Positions 1 through 40,979 of a stretch of 64,000 nt of DNA are shown piece by piece. The stretch is from Amia ocellicauda. Its lineage: Eukaryota; Chordata; Actinopteri; Amiiformes; Amiidae. Under the pieces are notes generated by a model. It worked only from the letters and a program-made list of their open reading frames with translations, ran no database searches and was not told the origin of the DNA. Position numbers and translations under genes: made by a program. The stretch is taken from assembly GCF_036373705.1 (NCBI RefSeq), contig NC_089866.1, positions 22,608,001 to 22,672,000 of the forward strand, in the 5' to 3' direction. The stretch's first letter is position 1. Every line of letters starts with the position of its first letter.

Positions 1-1140
1 CTACAGACTTTGGTGGGTATAGCGGTGATGGATGAATACACTTTAAATAAAAGAACTGCGATAAAATGTAACACAGTGCGCCATAAGGGTCCTGCTAAGG
101 GATTTTAACACTCCATTTACCAGCTGCTCACCAATTCCGCGGTTGTGAAGCACAAACACAGACAAGCAAGTGATGGGGAATACTGAGCCATGATAGCGTT
201 TCATTTAATTACAACAGCTTTGACAGCTCAAATTAAGCAAAAATTGCAGAGTTTCCGACAGAGAAGGGAGCTTCCATCCCAGCATCATTCTCAGGAATAC
301 TGTTTTCCCTCCAAAAGCAACCACCCTCCCTCATTCTCCACATTGGAGCACAATGACAGCTATTATGCACACAGACTCTGATAGACAAGATATGTGTTTA
401 TTTTCCAATGTCTTCTCGGCTAGTAACAACAAAACAGAATTGCTCACACAAGTTGCTGCATTTGGTTTTATATTTTTTGTTTAGAACATCACTTATTATG
501 ATTAAATAAATTACATGGTGAAAAGGCCTGGCTTCCTATTAGAATCTAACACAAAAAGAAGGTTGTTGGCTTTCTTGGCCTACAGTAGAAAGAAAAAAAA
601 CAACTAAGCAATTTGTTACCAAGTGGTTTTATCATGCTATTGATTTTACAATAGAATAGCCTACATCTCAATGCTTAGCCTAATTTTCATATTCAGATTT
701 TTTTATTATTAATAATAATAATACATAATTCATAGCGGGTCTGATTCCACTCTTGCTTTCTGATTAGTGATTTTCAACCCCAACCTTACAATCCCACTAA
801 TTACAGAATAAAGCAGCTCAAAGTAAACTAAACTAGGCTGTAGCTCTGTCAATGCTGTCTTACATCAAACTTGTCTGGATTTACATTCTTACAGTGACTG
901 TGATATATATAAGATTTCAAATGCTTGTGGTGGTTTGTTTCAGCAGAGGGCACAGCTGCGGATTCTAATGCTGTATTCAGAAGTCCGATGTGCTGGGTCA
1001 ATAATTAATCAGCTGTTCACAGTAACATCACAGATTGCCAATGTCTGAGCAAAGATTTTAAATGTGTTGTCAGAGTTGTAGATGGATGCGTTACTACACA
1101 TAAATAATGCTCCTTCTTTAGTCTTGCCGAGACCTTCTCT
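1..1140. other. intergenic, no gene recognised
   Basis: AT-rich sequence with only short unconvincing open frames. No splice-linked conserved protein, RNA gene or transposon end was recognised. Confidence 0.5.
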
Positions 1141-1174
1141 GTAAATTATTGTAGTGGATCCTTTTTGTTAATGG

Positions 1175-1620
1175 CTTTTACATGGATTGCACCCCACTCA
1201 ACAGTACCTCCTGGGAGCTCAGAGCCAACCCTCCTTCCCAACCAAGAGGACACTGATTGGAACTGGGAGGCTGTCCAGCTAAGCCTGGACTCGGAGGGTG
1301 ACGAGAGCAGATTTTACATTGATTGCACCCCACCCAACAGTCCCTCCTTGGAGGTCTCAGACAGTCCACCCAACCCGGAAGGACATTGATTGGAGCTGTG
1401 AGGCTGTCCATCCCAGCCTGAACTCAGAGGGAGATGAGAGCAGCTTTAACATCCTGGGCTCCCTGTCAAACAGCCCCTCCTGGGAGGTCAGCCCTGACGG
1501 AGAACTCACACACAATGCCCCTACTCCAGAGCCACAACACCAGGCTGAGGGAGAGAGGGCATGCTGGGCCACTGAAGGGGAAGTTCACTCCTGGAAGAGA
1601 GCCAGGCTCTCCAGCTCTTA
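1175..1620 (+). repeat. imperfect ~133-bp tandem repeat with coding-like frames
   Basis: Two full units and part of a third lie head to tail. GATTGC at 1185 recurs at 1321, GATTGG at 1255 recurs at 1388, and the AGCAG ending at 1310 recurs ending at 1443, so the period is 133-136 bp. Translation gives repeated peptides such as SEGDES followed by an Asn-Ser-Pro-Ser-like stretch, but a 133-bp period shifts the frame by one, so successive units are read in different frames. The second frame stays open from about 1298 to a stop at 1621 and ends in a basic tail (KRARLSSS). An AATAAA-like string lies near 1788. This could be the last exon of an unknown gene lying to the left, a decayed exon, or a satellite-like repeat. 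I do not recognise the protein. Confidence 0.5.
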
Positions 1621-1739
1621 GAGCTCTGGGGACCCCCACAGGGGCGTCCCCCCCTCAAGAGGAGGGCAGTGAGCAACACATAGTGAGGAGTGATTGTGCC
1701 ATCTTGCACACATGAACAGCAGTTCTCAATACATATTAT

Positions 1740-3940
1740 TTCTAGTTCCCAATTAAAAATGGTGTTGAAATCAGTAGTTCTATTATAATAAATATTATTT
1801 ATATTTCACAATTAAAAAGGTGTCCTGCTTTTGTTTCCAGTGTGTTTGTATATTTTCTGTGGCGTATAACAAATCAACTGAATTGTCCCAGATGGTTTTT
1901 AATGGGGAGAAAGCACAAGCATTGGTTAGCACATCCCATTGGATTTAAAAAAGGGAACTCAAACATGACAGCACATGTAACATGTAACCAGATTGTTAAA
2001 TCCCTTGCCAACAGCTCCCTGTACACAGACAGCACTTTCAATGACAAAGCCAATATTTTAACCCAAATGTGACATTTATATTAACTCTTATCAGTGATAT
2101 CACTATTACTGATGGTGACATTTTCATGATTGCTGAATTTATATTAATTAACCCTGGGAATATTTCAGTTCGAAGTTTATCATAAAAGGTTTGGGGTTCG
2201 TCAGCATAGATTGGGGTCATTTGTTATATACCAGCAGGGTTCCCAAATATTTTACTGTATGTGTTTACTTAAGTTTTTAAGTTAAACTTAAGTTTATTGC
2301 TCTAGTACATTAATGTTCTCTTCTTTCGCCTACCTGTCTGTACTGGGATTTAAACTATACTCTAGTGCCACCTACACAGAGAAACAAACATTGCAGATTT
2401 TTAACATACACAAAAACATAGCCTTTAAAAAGAAGCTAGTATACATTTAAAGAAAGGTCAGTCAAATAGAAGAATATGATTCTTCTCAATAATTGTATAG
2501 ACAATTTTATATGGAAAACCCCCAAATGCAAACTCAGACCTTCAGCTGCCTTCTGTTTCTCCTGTTTAATCGAAAAGATAAGACTATGTAAAAGGGCAAG
2601 CATCAGACACAATATAGGAAAGGCCCCTTAGGGATTTCAAATCATACAGAATTGAAAATGCATCATTCATATTGTAATCCCAAAGAGAATACAGCAAATG
2701 TGAGCAGCTGTGAGAAAACGACACAGTGCCATGTACAACATTAGAAGGGAACTTGCTCAGGCAAAACCGGCATCTACATATTCCAATGATGTTCAGGTGG
2801 ATATGAATAATTTTACATACGAAAATCAGAATCCTGCAGATCAGAGGGCCCTCCTGAGAATGCACAACATTGCTCCGCTATTAGGATAGTGATTTTTTAT
2901 TTATCATTGCAGCATTATTTATTGTTGGGAAATATATAATTAATGCAAGCAACTATTACAATACAGGTTCCAACTCTTACATCACTGTCACTGATGCTTA
3001 AACCACCAACAATATGGATATGGATAGTACAGGTGTGAGGTTTATTGTATTTCTAAAAAGCAGCATTCATGTTTTTGGTTTGATAACATCAATGTAAGAA
3101 TAGGGTCCTTCAATACCAACTCAACCAGTGTCATTACCCCGTCTCAGATCTTGCTAAAAAACATCTGGGAGGTTTTAGATGCACTGAGTTTATAAAATAT
3201 CTCCCCATATGACCTGTCAAAGGCTGACCTAAAGTGCCTTGACAAGAGAAATCACCTTTGAGCTCAAATTCCCGTGTAGTTAATTCAGGAATAAGGAATC
3301 AATAATCAACATAGTGACTTGAATTGTTTTAACTAAACATACCTGAAAACCCCACAGGTGAATTTTTCTAGCAAATTCTGAGACGGTTGGACAACCAAAT
3401 GCACCTTTCTTGTTTGAGGTGGCGTGGAATGGGCCAATATTAATATAAGAAAAATATATACTAATATCTTAATATTTTAATAATTTAGCTTCAGAATTAC
3501 ATTTGTATAACCAATTATGTTATAACTAGAAGTGTTTTAAAATATTTTAAAATTGAAAACAATATTATTAGAATACATTTTATACTGCATATAACACATA
3601 GCAAATGTCCCCTGTTCTACAGCATTAAATAATACAGATTAATTTAACACTATAAAATGGAAATGCATACGCTTGTAAACTTTGAACCCAATCTGAAAAA
3701 ATAAAATATTATTAATTGTACAGTGACCTCCTTGACACCGGAGAAAAGTTACATCTGCGCTTACCTGCGTTAGCATTTTAATTTATTTGTACAAACACAG
3801 AATAACCTTAGTTGAAATTTCCTGTGTACTTTCACTGAAATGTTTTTTAAGTGTCGTCTCTTGAAATGCATTTGTATTAGTTTGGTTTTTCAAACGTTTG
3901 TGTATAGAAATATATACCAAAACACAACTTACTTTGAAAC
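1740..3940. other. intergenic, nothing recognised
   Basis: Very AT-rich, with only short frames below 95 codons that lack coding features. No transposase motif or long inverted repeat was seen. Confidence 0.45.
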
Positions 3941-4230
3941 GGCAGGCGGCACTGTCTAGTCAAGCACAGGCTACGAGCGCCTGCGTCGTAGGAAGATGAC
4001 GTAAAACTCTCCCGTCGCAGTTTTGGGACGACAACGCGGTAGATTGTAACTGAATGTGTCTAAAACTGGCAGCTTTTATTAAAAGCGTAAGATGTTTTAA
4101 TTTATTAAAATACTGGACTCGTGATTGTTGTCTAAATTTAAAGGCGCAGAGTTTATTGTAACCTTGGTTCTGTGGATTAGTTGAACTACGGACGCCGGTG
4201 ATATCGATAACTGTGTCTGTGCAAGAAGTC
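3940..4230 (+). promoter_or_regulatory. SMPD4: probable SMPD4 promoter / first untranslated exon
   Basis: A short CpG-bearing island in AT-rich surroundings, about 0.9 kb before the SMPD4 start codon. It contains a CRE-like TGACGTAA at 3997-4004 preceded by GGAAGA, an ETS-like core. The coding first exon is preceded by a good acceptor (pyrimidine tract then CAG ending at 4890), so at least one untranslated exon must lie upstream, and this is the best candidate. The transcription start is not visible directly. Confidence 0.5.
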
Positions 4231-4956
4231 ACTTTAAATAATTGAAAGCAAGTTTACTCTTACTGTCTTGTGGGTATTACAGATCATTCACTTTGTACCA
4301 GTAATTACGAACACGTGTTAAAACATTTAAAAATATGAGGTGTTTCTAATATAAACATGTGAGCACACAGCCTACATAGTTTCTAGATAGTGGAAAGTGA
4401 ATATGTCGTTTGTGGGTTACGAATGGTCGGTTGATTCGCTTTTTACATTTTGGAGTTGCTGTTGTGTGTGTCTTGATCATATACGATTTGCATACTGGTA
4501 ATATAACTAACATGTTGTAGGAAGATATTGTATTCATTGTAATAAAACAGGCAACCGTTCTGAACAGATTGGTTAATTTTCAGTTCAAAATAAAGATAAT
4601 CTTGGCCTATTTAAAATGTAGTTCAATAATGTTTTATGATCATGCATGGATATGAACGAATCCTGATGGTTTCTTTAATTGTTAGGTATGTTTTTTCTTG
4701 GTAGTAAGACCTGTGCACATATTTGCAAATTGCATGTGTACCCTATTGTTAATTAGGCCTATATCTATTGTATTGCCCTAAATTGTGTATTACAAATATA
4801 ATCATTCCTATACATATTCTGGAATAAATAAATGTTTAGCTTTTTTTCATTACTATACTGTTATAACCCCAAGTCTTTTTTTTAATGCAGGTAGCACGTA
4901 ATTCTAAATTGAAGTTTTGGATTTTGATAAAGTAGAATTCCAGTGATCCTACTTCC

Positions 4957-16676
<11,720 letters not shown>

Positions 16677-17575
16677 CATAAACTTGTCACACCTTATGTA
16701 TGATGTACTGTTTTATAATGTATGTTTTTCCAAGGGCTTTTGTTTTTTATTTCAGTATTTTTTAACAGTAATTAAAAAGGTACAATTATCATCTGATGCT
16801 TAATATGCTTAGTATAATACTAAAACTACACATGTACATATTTTTTTAGCAGTTATGTTCCTATTTACATCTTGAAGTTCAGATGAGAACCGTCAAACCG
16901 CTTGAATTAAGCAATAACTGAAGAGTACATTAGGGATAGATTGCCTTTACACTGAAATGCACTTGGTAGAAAATCAGCTAGTTTGAAACTGACTCGTGTC
17001 CATACAGTAACACAATGTACATTTTAAGAATCACAATATACGGCTGACAAATACCAAAAAAACCTGCTCTCCTCATTGTATTTAATATGGTGTAAATCCA
17101 CCTTTGGCCTTAATTGTTGCACTGTTAGTAGTTCAGTAAGAGAAGTTAGTATCTGAGCTGTCTTCCTGATTTCTCTTGACAAGTTCATCCCAGTGGTGTT
17201 CTATTGCACAGAAGTCAGGATTCTGAGCAGGCTATGACTTATCTTCAGTACTTTTCTACTGGAACCAATTCATTACCCTCCCTGCTGAGTCACATGCATT
17301 ATCCTGTTGCTAAATGTCATTATAAGATGCCATTAATGCTGACAGTAGCCTACGCTATCCACAATATAAAAATGCCGTTGCTATAATGGTGCCCTTCGAA
17401 CAAAAAACACATCCATATACCCCATGACCTCTTGTACAATCCATTAATGGGTTTTCCCATGGATGTTTGCTTTTGACGACATACTGGTCTTTGATACTTT
17501 GAGAGCTTGTTTATTTTTGATGTGTGTAATATAAAGCCTATGTTTTGTACAATAAAAGACTAAACTGATTGATGT
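16677..17575 (+). other. SMPD4: SMPD4 3' UTR and polyadenylation signal
   Basis: Sequence after the TAG stop. A canonical AATAAA lies at 17551-17556 with T-rich sequence just after it, so cleavage near 17575 is likely. A decayed Tc1-like copy appears to form part of this UTR. Confidence 0.6.
17085..17480 (-). mobile_element. decayed Tc1-like transposon fragment
   Basis: Without an open frame, the sequence still resembles an antisense fish Tc1 transposase gene: a 'tggtgtaaatccacctttgg'-type end, a 'cccagtggtgttctattgca' segment and a 'gcattatcctgttgcta' segment in the usual order. Many small deletions mean no protein is readable. Recognition is from pattern memory, so confidence is moderate. 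Confidence 0.5.
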
Positions 17576-17689
17576 TTTTTTAAGATGTTTTCTTGGGTGT
17601 GATTTATTGCCAGTTACTATGCTTGCATAAGGTGTAAGAGTTGATAAATATCACCCAAAATGCACATGCTCTCTGCCCAGTCACATGAG

Positions 17690-18640
17690 TGGACTGAACT
17701 ATGTAGGCGTTAGGCGGGGGGGCGTCTTATTATAATCGAGTATTTCAATGTTTTGTGATAAGTTGTTTAATTATAATGCAACAACAAGGGAAAAAAAAGT
17801 TTTAATGGAGCGATATTTGCAAGAAGTGAATCCCGTTATGTGACGAGAATCGCCGGCGCCTTCGAACCTGGGGGTTACATTTGGGCTGTCCTGTTGTCAT
17901 AGTAACGTTTACACAGAACGGCAGGAGAGCAGTGCGGGATGTAGGTCCATTTACTGTAGACAACATGTTTCATGTTCAGCTGGTGATTTGTACTTTGGGC
18001 AGCGGATCTTGTATATAATATTGTATTTGAATACGCAAATTGAACAATAAGAGCGGCGCCGGTTCAGACAGAACTGGAGAACAGTCTGAATTAGCGCGCC
18101 TTGGCTACCGGTTTGTTGTGCTTTAAATGCCGCGATTGCTGTGCGATTACATTTCTTTTCCTCATGTTTGTACCGTTATTTGTATTGGGAGATACTCGTT
18201 ATTGTTCGGGTACATGCTGTGCTGTGCAAGTCTCCAACGGGAATAGTTATTAGCCTGGATTTCAAGGGATGGCCGGTTTGCTCGCTGCAGGTTGTCAGTC
18301 CCGGCTCTGACGCAGCACTCGCGTCCGCTCAGCTGACGGGGTTTCCACAGTCGAGCCGGGAGAAGTGTCCGCCTGGCTCTGTTACATGGTTCACATGCAA
18401 CTGTTTGGAAGTCTCTAATCGCACTTAAAATGTATTGTTTGACGTCATGCTAAGATGGGGTAATATCGACTAAATTGGGAGGTCAGCAATGCGAAATGTA
18501 AATCAGTGACTACTGTACCAGGTCTATAATTGTATAATCGGTTAATTTACAAAATGTCCAATTAATCAATTAGTTGTAGATACTTGCATTGCCAGATTTG
18601 AAACCAGATGCTTTTTGCTTTGTTTCTTCCAAGGACGGAG
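17690..18640 (+). promoter_or_regulatory. CCDC74: CCDC74 promoter region
   Basis: CpG-richer segment between SMPD4 and CCDC74. It includes an RFX X-box (17893-17906), CG-bearing sequence near 17845-17860 and 18045-18120, and a possible acceptor TTCCAAG at 18628-18634 that would start an untranslated exon before the coding exon. The exact start of transcription is not visible. Confidence 0.55.
17893..17906. promoter_or_regulatory. RFX X-box
   Basis: GTTGTCATAGTAAC matches the X-box consensus bound by RFX factors (two half sites GTTNYC and RRNRAC around AT). It lies about 0.9 kb before the CCDC74 start codon. Confidence 0.65.
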
Positions 18641-18795
18641 ATGATTTGGAGTTTAAGCCTATTTCTCAGAGCAGGTGTGCAGTCCAGGGAGGCAGCAGCT
18701 CCGATTTAGCCCAGATTCCTGTATTTGTATCGTATTTAAAAGGTGGCTAAAGGTTATCAGAATAACTGATTAACTCGTCAAAATAATATAATCAG

Positions 18796-22508
<3,713 letters not shown>

Positions 22509-22825
22509 GGGACTGACATGTTACAGACACTGTATAGAACAGGCTTCCTTTAGCAGTAAAATAGACGCATACTACACATTTCATATCCAGACTTCTTTTA
22601 TCATACAAATCTGCTGTGATTAAGTTGCTCTAAGGTTAGTGGTTGAGCTGGCTGAACGGTTTCCTATATACACGCAACATGGCAACACAATCTCTATATT
22701 CCTGACTCAGAACAGTCACTATATGAACAGTTGGGGAACAAAATGCTTTGGAGTCCAGCCAGTTTGAAACATGGGGACTTTCTGGAAGATAATGATCAAT
22801 AAACATGGGAATCACTAGAAATAAA
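22509..22825 (+). other. CCDC74: CCDC74 3' UTR
   Basis: Follows the TGA stop. A canonical AATAAA lies at 22798-22803, predicting an end near 22820. Confidence 0.6.
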
Positions 22826-23555
22826 GTGCTTTAAAAGTTGCCATGTAATTCTTTTCAGCCATTTGCATTTCTACAACTTGCAATTTAACACCCAAAACTG
22901 ATTTTCAGACATTGCTGCAGTAATGAAGATTGTGAAATGCGGTTTCTACGAGCCAGTTAATTAAAAATCTCACAATTCAGAGCAAGTCCAATTTTAGAAT
23001 GAACAGATGGGACATATTTGATGATCACTCATACAAAACACCCCCATAAAACAGCGTGACGACATCTCTCTATCCGGCTTATGTTCAAGATCCGCGCTCC
23101 GATTCAGTTGCTGTCGTCGTACAAGACGAGAGGAAGGAGACAAGTAATTTTAGATGAGGGAATACGAATCCAGATTTATTGAAGGCCCTTTGTCGACCTC
23201 ATACATTATTTAATAGGAGAACAATTTGTAAAGATCATTCGAGATTTCTGACTAATCTTGGAGCCGTCCTCTTCTCTTGGTTAGGAGTGAGGCTTTCTAC
23301 TTCCAGTTCCGTCGCTGTGACGAGTGTCCAAAAGCCAGCAGCAGGTGTATTCCTTTGTCTTTTGTGTTCAGTTTGAACAAAACCATAATTCCTCAGACTG
23401 GAGAGCTGAAAAATAGCTCAAATCCAAGGCCTCTTTCAAACAGAGATCACAGACCAGCTGGTTCTCCATCAATCGAGCCACTGGTACATTGCGGTGACAT
23501 CTCAATGTAAAATGAGAGCTTGAAAAAGAAAAGGACGTACAGTGCTGATCTTAGG
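22826..23555. other. gap between convergent genes CCDC74 and MED15
   Basis: About 0.7 kb between the two predicted 3' ends. It holds a second possible minus-strand AATAAA (23175-23180 as TTTATT), which could extend the MED15 3' UTR. No gene was recognised. Confidence 0.4.
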
Positions 23556-23559
23556 AATA

Positions 23560-23844
23560 CGTATTTATTCAAGTAAACTAAAAGACAGCGATGGGAGATA
23601 TTTCTGTGTTTATATATATACACACATATAAAAGTTTATAGATTTCACACTGCAGGTAAACTGTAAAGGATTATAAGATTTGCATCACAGTATTCTACAA
23701 AGGGATCATTTTGCAGGCCTCTAGAACAGCCCACATTGATTCCGTCCAACAAGCTGACTCATATATACATCCCTAGCACTGCGCAAAACATCCTACTGAT
23801 TTTACAAGTCAGTTTGGTCTGTGGTCGGTCTGGATGTTGCAGCA
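23560..23844 (-). other. MED15: MED15 3' UTR
   Basis: On the minus strand after the MED15 stop. AATAAA is at 23569-23564 (TTTATT on the plus strand), predicting a short 3' UTR of about 300 bp; a longer form to about 23150 is possible. Confidence 0.55.
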
Positions 23845-38472
<14,628 letters not shown>

Positions 38473-38720
38473 TATCAGCGCTGCTCGCTTCCACGGTGAG
38501 TAACTAAGAATGCGATCCAGGAAGCAAAGCATTGTGGGATCGAAGCATTTCAGAAGCAGAAATCGGACGCGTGGATCTGGAATAGACAGCAATAACAAAC
38601 CTGTCATTGCACTAGAAGAGATCATATTTTAAATCACAGACACCTAACCTGGTGCTATTAGCGTCGTTGCACAAGTTATCACCTGCACCGAAGTGACAAC
38701 AACCGGGCGCACATACACCT
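38473..38720 (-). promoter_or_regulatory. MED15: MED15 5' UTR and promoter
   Basis: CpG-bearing sequence immediately upstream (minus sense) of the MED15 ATG at 38472. No TATA box is evident. The island also covers exon 1 and the start of intron 1 (about 38040-38480). The precise start site is not visible. Confidence 0.5.
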
Positions 38721-40918
38721 AACCTATGCAATGGAATGCAACAGTTTTTTTTTTTAAGATATGTATGTATGATCGACCTTTTCCACATATATTTGCGTTT
38801 GTGGTGTTAGTAAATCCTTTGCATATGCATTGTCATGTGCTTGCGATAGTGCTTGTTGTGGTACAGATACTGATGGTTTTCTTCAGGCGTAAAACATGCC
38901 TAGTTGGTTAATCGGTGGTGATCAAATACGTCATGATTTCGGTCGAAGGCTTTGCGTTGTAAAACGTTATTGTACTAAAGTATAGCTAGCTAAATAGCTG
39001 CTGTATAAAGGTAGGTGTTTCTGAAAATACATTATTTCTATATATATTTGTATCATGTTGTTATACATTGATGCGTATAGCTCCTGCTGTATTCCGATGA
39101 TCAAATTATTAGAGCTTGTTTTTGTTACAGTACAATCTCATTCAGTTATCAACAATTAAGGTATTTACATTGATAATTGTATTCACGTTATCTGATGTGC
39201 TGTTAGATGTTGATTTGTATGTATGCATGTCTTTTTTAGTCTTGGCTTGATCGGCACAATGTTTTACGAGCCATCTTCCCATCTGTCTTGTAATTCAAAT
39301 AACCCCAAGTCAAGATTTCCAGTTGATGAGCTGCGTTAAGACATGGGATGTGTAAACTTTGCATTGTTACTCCATTGAGATCTAGCCTAAAGGTCAATCA
39401 ACTGGAGACTTTACAGTTATGTCTAGAATGGCCCAGCGTTCAACAGACTAAAATGGATAATTCAATGATCGTGGCTAACCTGAACGATTGTAATAATAAA
39501 TCAATATTCAAGGTTAGAATTGAGATAGTATATCACATTGATTTATGTGAAAAGCAAATGAAAACTGGGAATGCATTTAGTTCCGGATAGAGCACAGAAA
39601 CTAGCAGCTTGGCTCAGTCCTTCGACTCAATTAAAAGGAAATCCAAAAGGTTTAAAAACGTACAGCTTGTGAGCTGCCAGGATTTAGTGTGAATTGGAAG
39701 GTTATATCTTTACAAGAAAAGCACAGCGTTAACAAATTATTAAAATAAGATTGCGAAAAACACGATAATGTTAACGTGCTATTCATTTTAATAGAATTTT
39801 CAACATCACATAACTACGAATTTAGAGGCATGGTTAATTGTATTATTATTATATGAATATTGAGATGAGCTTGAAAATGAAATGTCTACATTGAAAGCGG
39901 AAAGGGAATCTTGTTGTTGGAGGAAGTGACGTAGTTTTGAAAGTGGTGCATACCTGACGGAGGGGTGTGCAAAAAGAAAGTAAACAGTGAAAAGACAACA
40001 AAGGAAATAAGAAATTGTCTTGTTGACAGGTGTGGACTGTAAGATGTTTTAGATATTCAAATAATGAAGGCTTAGATGAGTTCTCAATCGCTGTTGTTTT
40101 TCATGTGTTTGCTTTTATTCATTTGTAAAGTTCGTGTTGACGGTGAGATGTTTGTGTGAATCATATGATGATAGCCTACAGTATTGGTTTCATTTTGATC
40201 ATATTGATATTATAGCGTTTGAAAAGTAAATGACTAAGATATTGTTTATTGGTACGTGATTTATGATGATTTGGAACCGAATGATTAGGTTGATACTGTA
40301 AAAATGTAAAGTAAAAAAAAAATCTTATCAATGTTTATCCCAAAAACGAGATTCAGATGTTCAGTGATTTTGTGCAATAACCCACTGGCTAGTATTGCAT
40401 CTAAGGCAGAAGAGGTACAGAAAAATCAATTTTTAAGTTTAATTTATAAACTTTCTGTATTATTTTCGCTGAAGTTGGAGATAAGCTAAACAATTTAGAG
40501 CTTGATCACGACTTAATTCAAAACCTCAATAAATATAATTAACATTTAGAAGTTATTTAATGTTAAATACAATTTAAATGCAAACTAAACAATTTTACAG
40601 AAATGAATTTATAATTAGTAAATAGTTACATGCGTTTGAGATGGTGTTTCTGGAATTAGATTTTCTAGGGTGAAGACTAGTTATGTGCATTTTATAATAA
40701 GTATATTAATCAATCTCTCTTTGTTAATAATGTGTCTGCCAGTGAGATGATATGGGTTTATTAGTGAAATTGTACACATTTGATTACGTCCACAATTTGT
40801 ATACTGTGCAATACAAGTACAGGGATTTCCCTGCCTCCGGAGTAGAAACAGTTTCTGTTTTGTTACCATGGAATGCAGTGGTGAGTCATGTGTCATGATC
40901 ACCTTCTTTTATCTCCAG
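38721..40918. other. region between divergent MED15 and KLHL22
   Basis: About 2.2 kb, mostly AT-rich. It should contain the KLHL22 promoter and an untranslated first exon, because the first coding exon is preceded by an acceptor. The best promoter-like site is near 39920. No other gene was recognised. Confidence 0.4.
39920..39934 (+). promoter_or_regulatory. composite ETS-CRE site, candidate KLHL22 promoter
   Basis: GAGGAAGTGACGTAG combines an ETS core (GGAAGT) with a CRE half (TGACGT) in the overlapping arrangement often seen in vertebrate TATA-less promoters. It lies 1.05 kb before the KLHL22 ATG. Assignment to KLHL22 is inference from position. Confidence 0.4.
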
Positions 40919-40979
40919 GAATGATGTTTGCCAGGTGGGCTGCTGTGAGGTGATGTGACCTGTGGCGTTTGAGTCAGGG
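40919..40979 (+). promoter_or_regulatory. KLHL22: KLHL22 leader with two short upstream ORFs
   Basis: After the acceptor ATCTCCAG (ending 40918), the leader contains a 10-codon ORF from ATG at 40921 to TGA at 40953. A minimal ATG-TGA at 40953-40958 overlaps that stop by one base. Both precede the KLHL22 ATG at 40980 and could lower its translation. Confidence 0.55.

Noticed and set aside
1175-1443. Tandem repeat considered as CRISPR or satellite array
   Set aside because: Only two to three units, no spacers, and a eukaryotic context; described simply as a tandem repeat.
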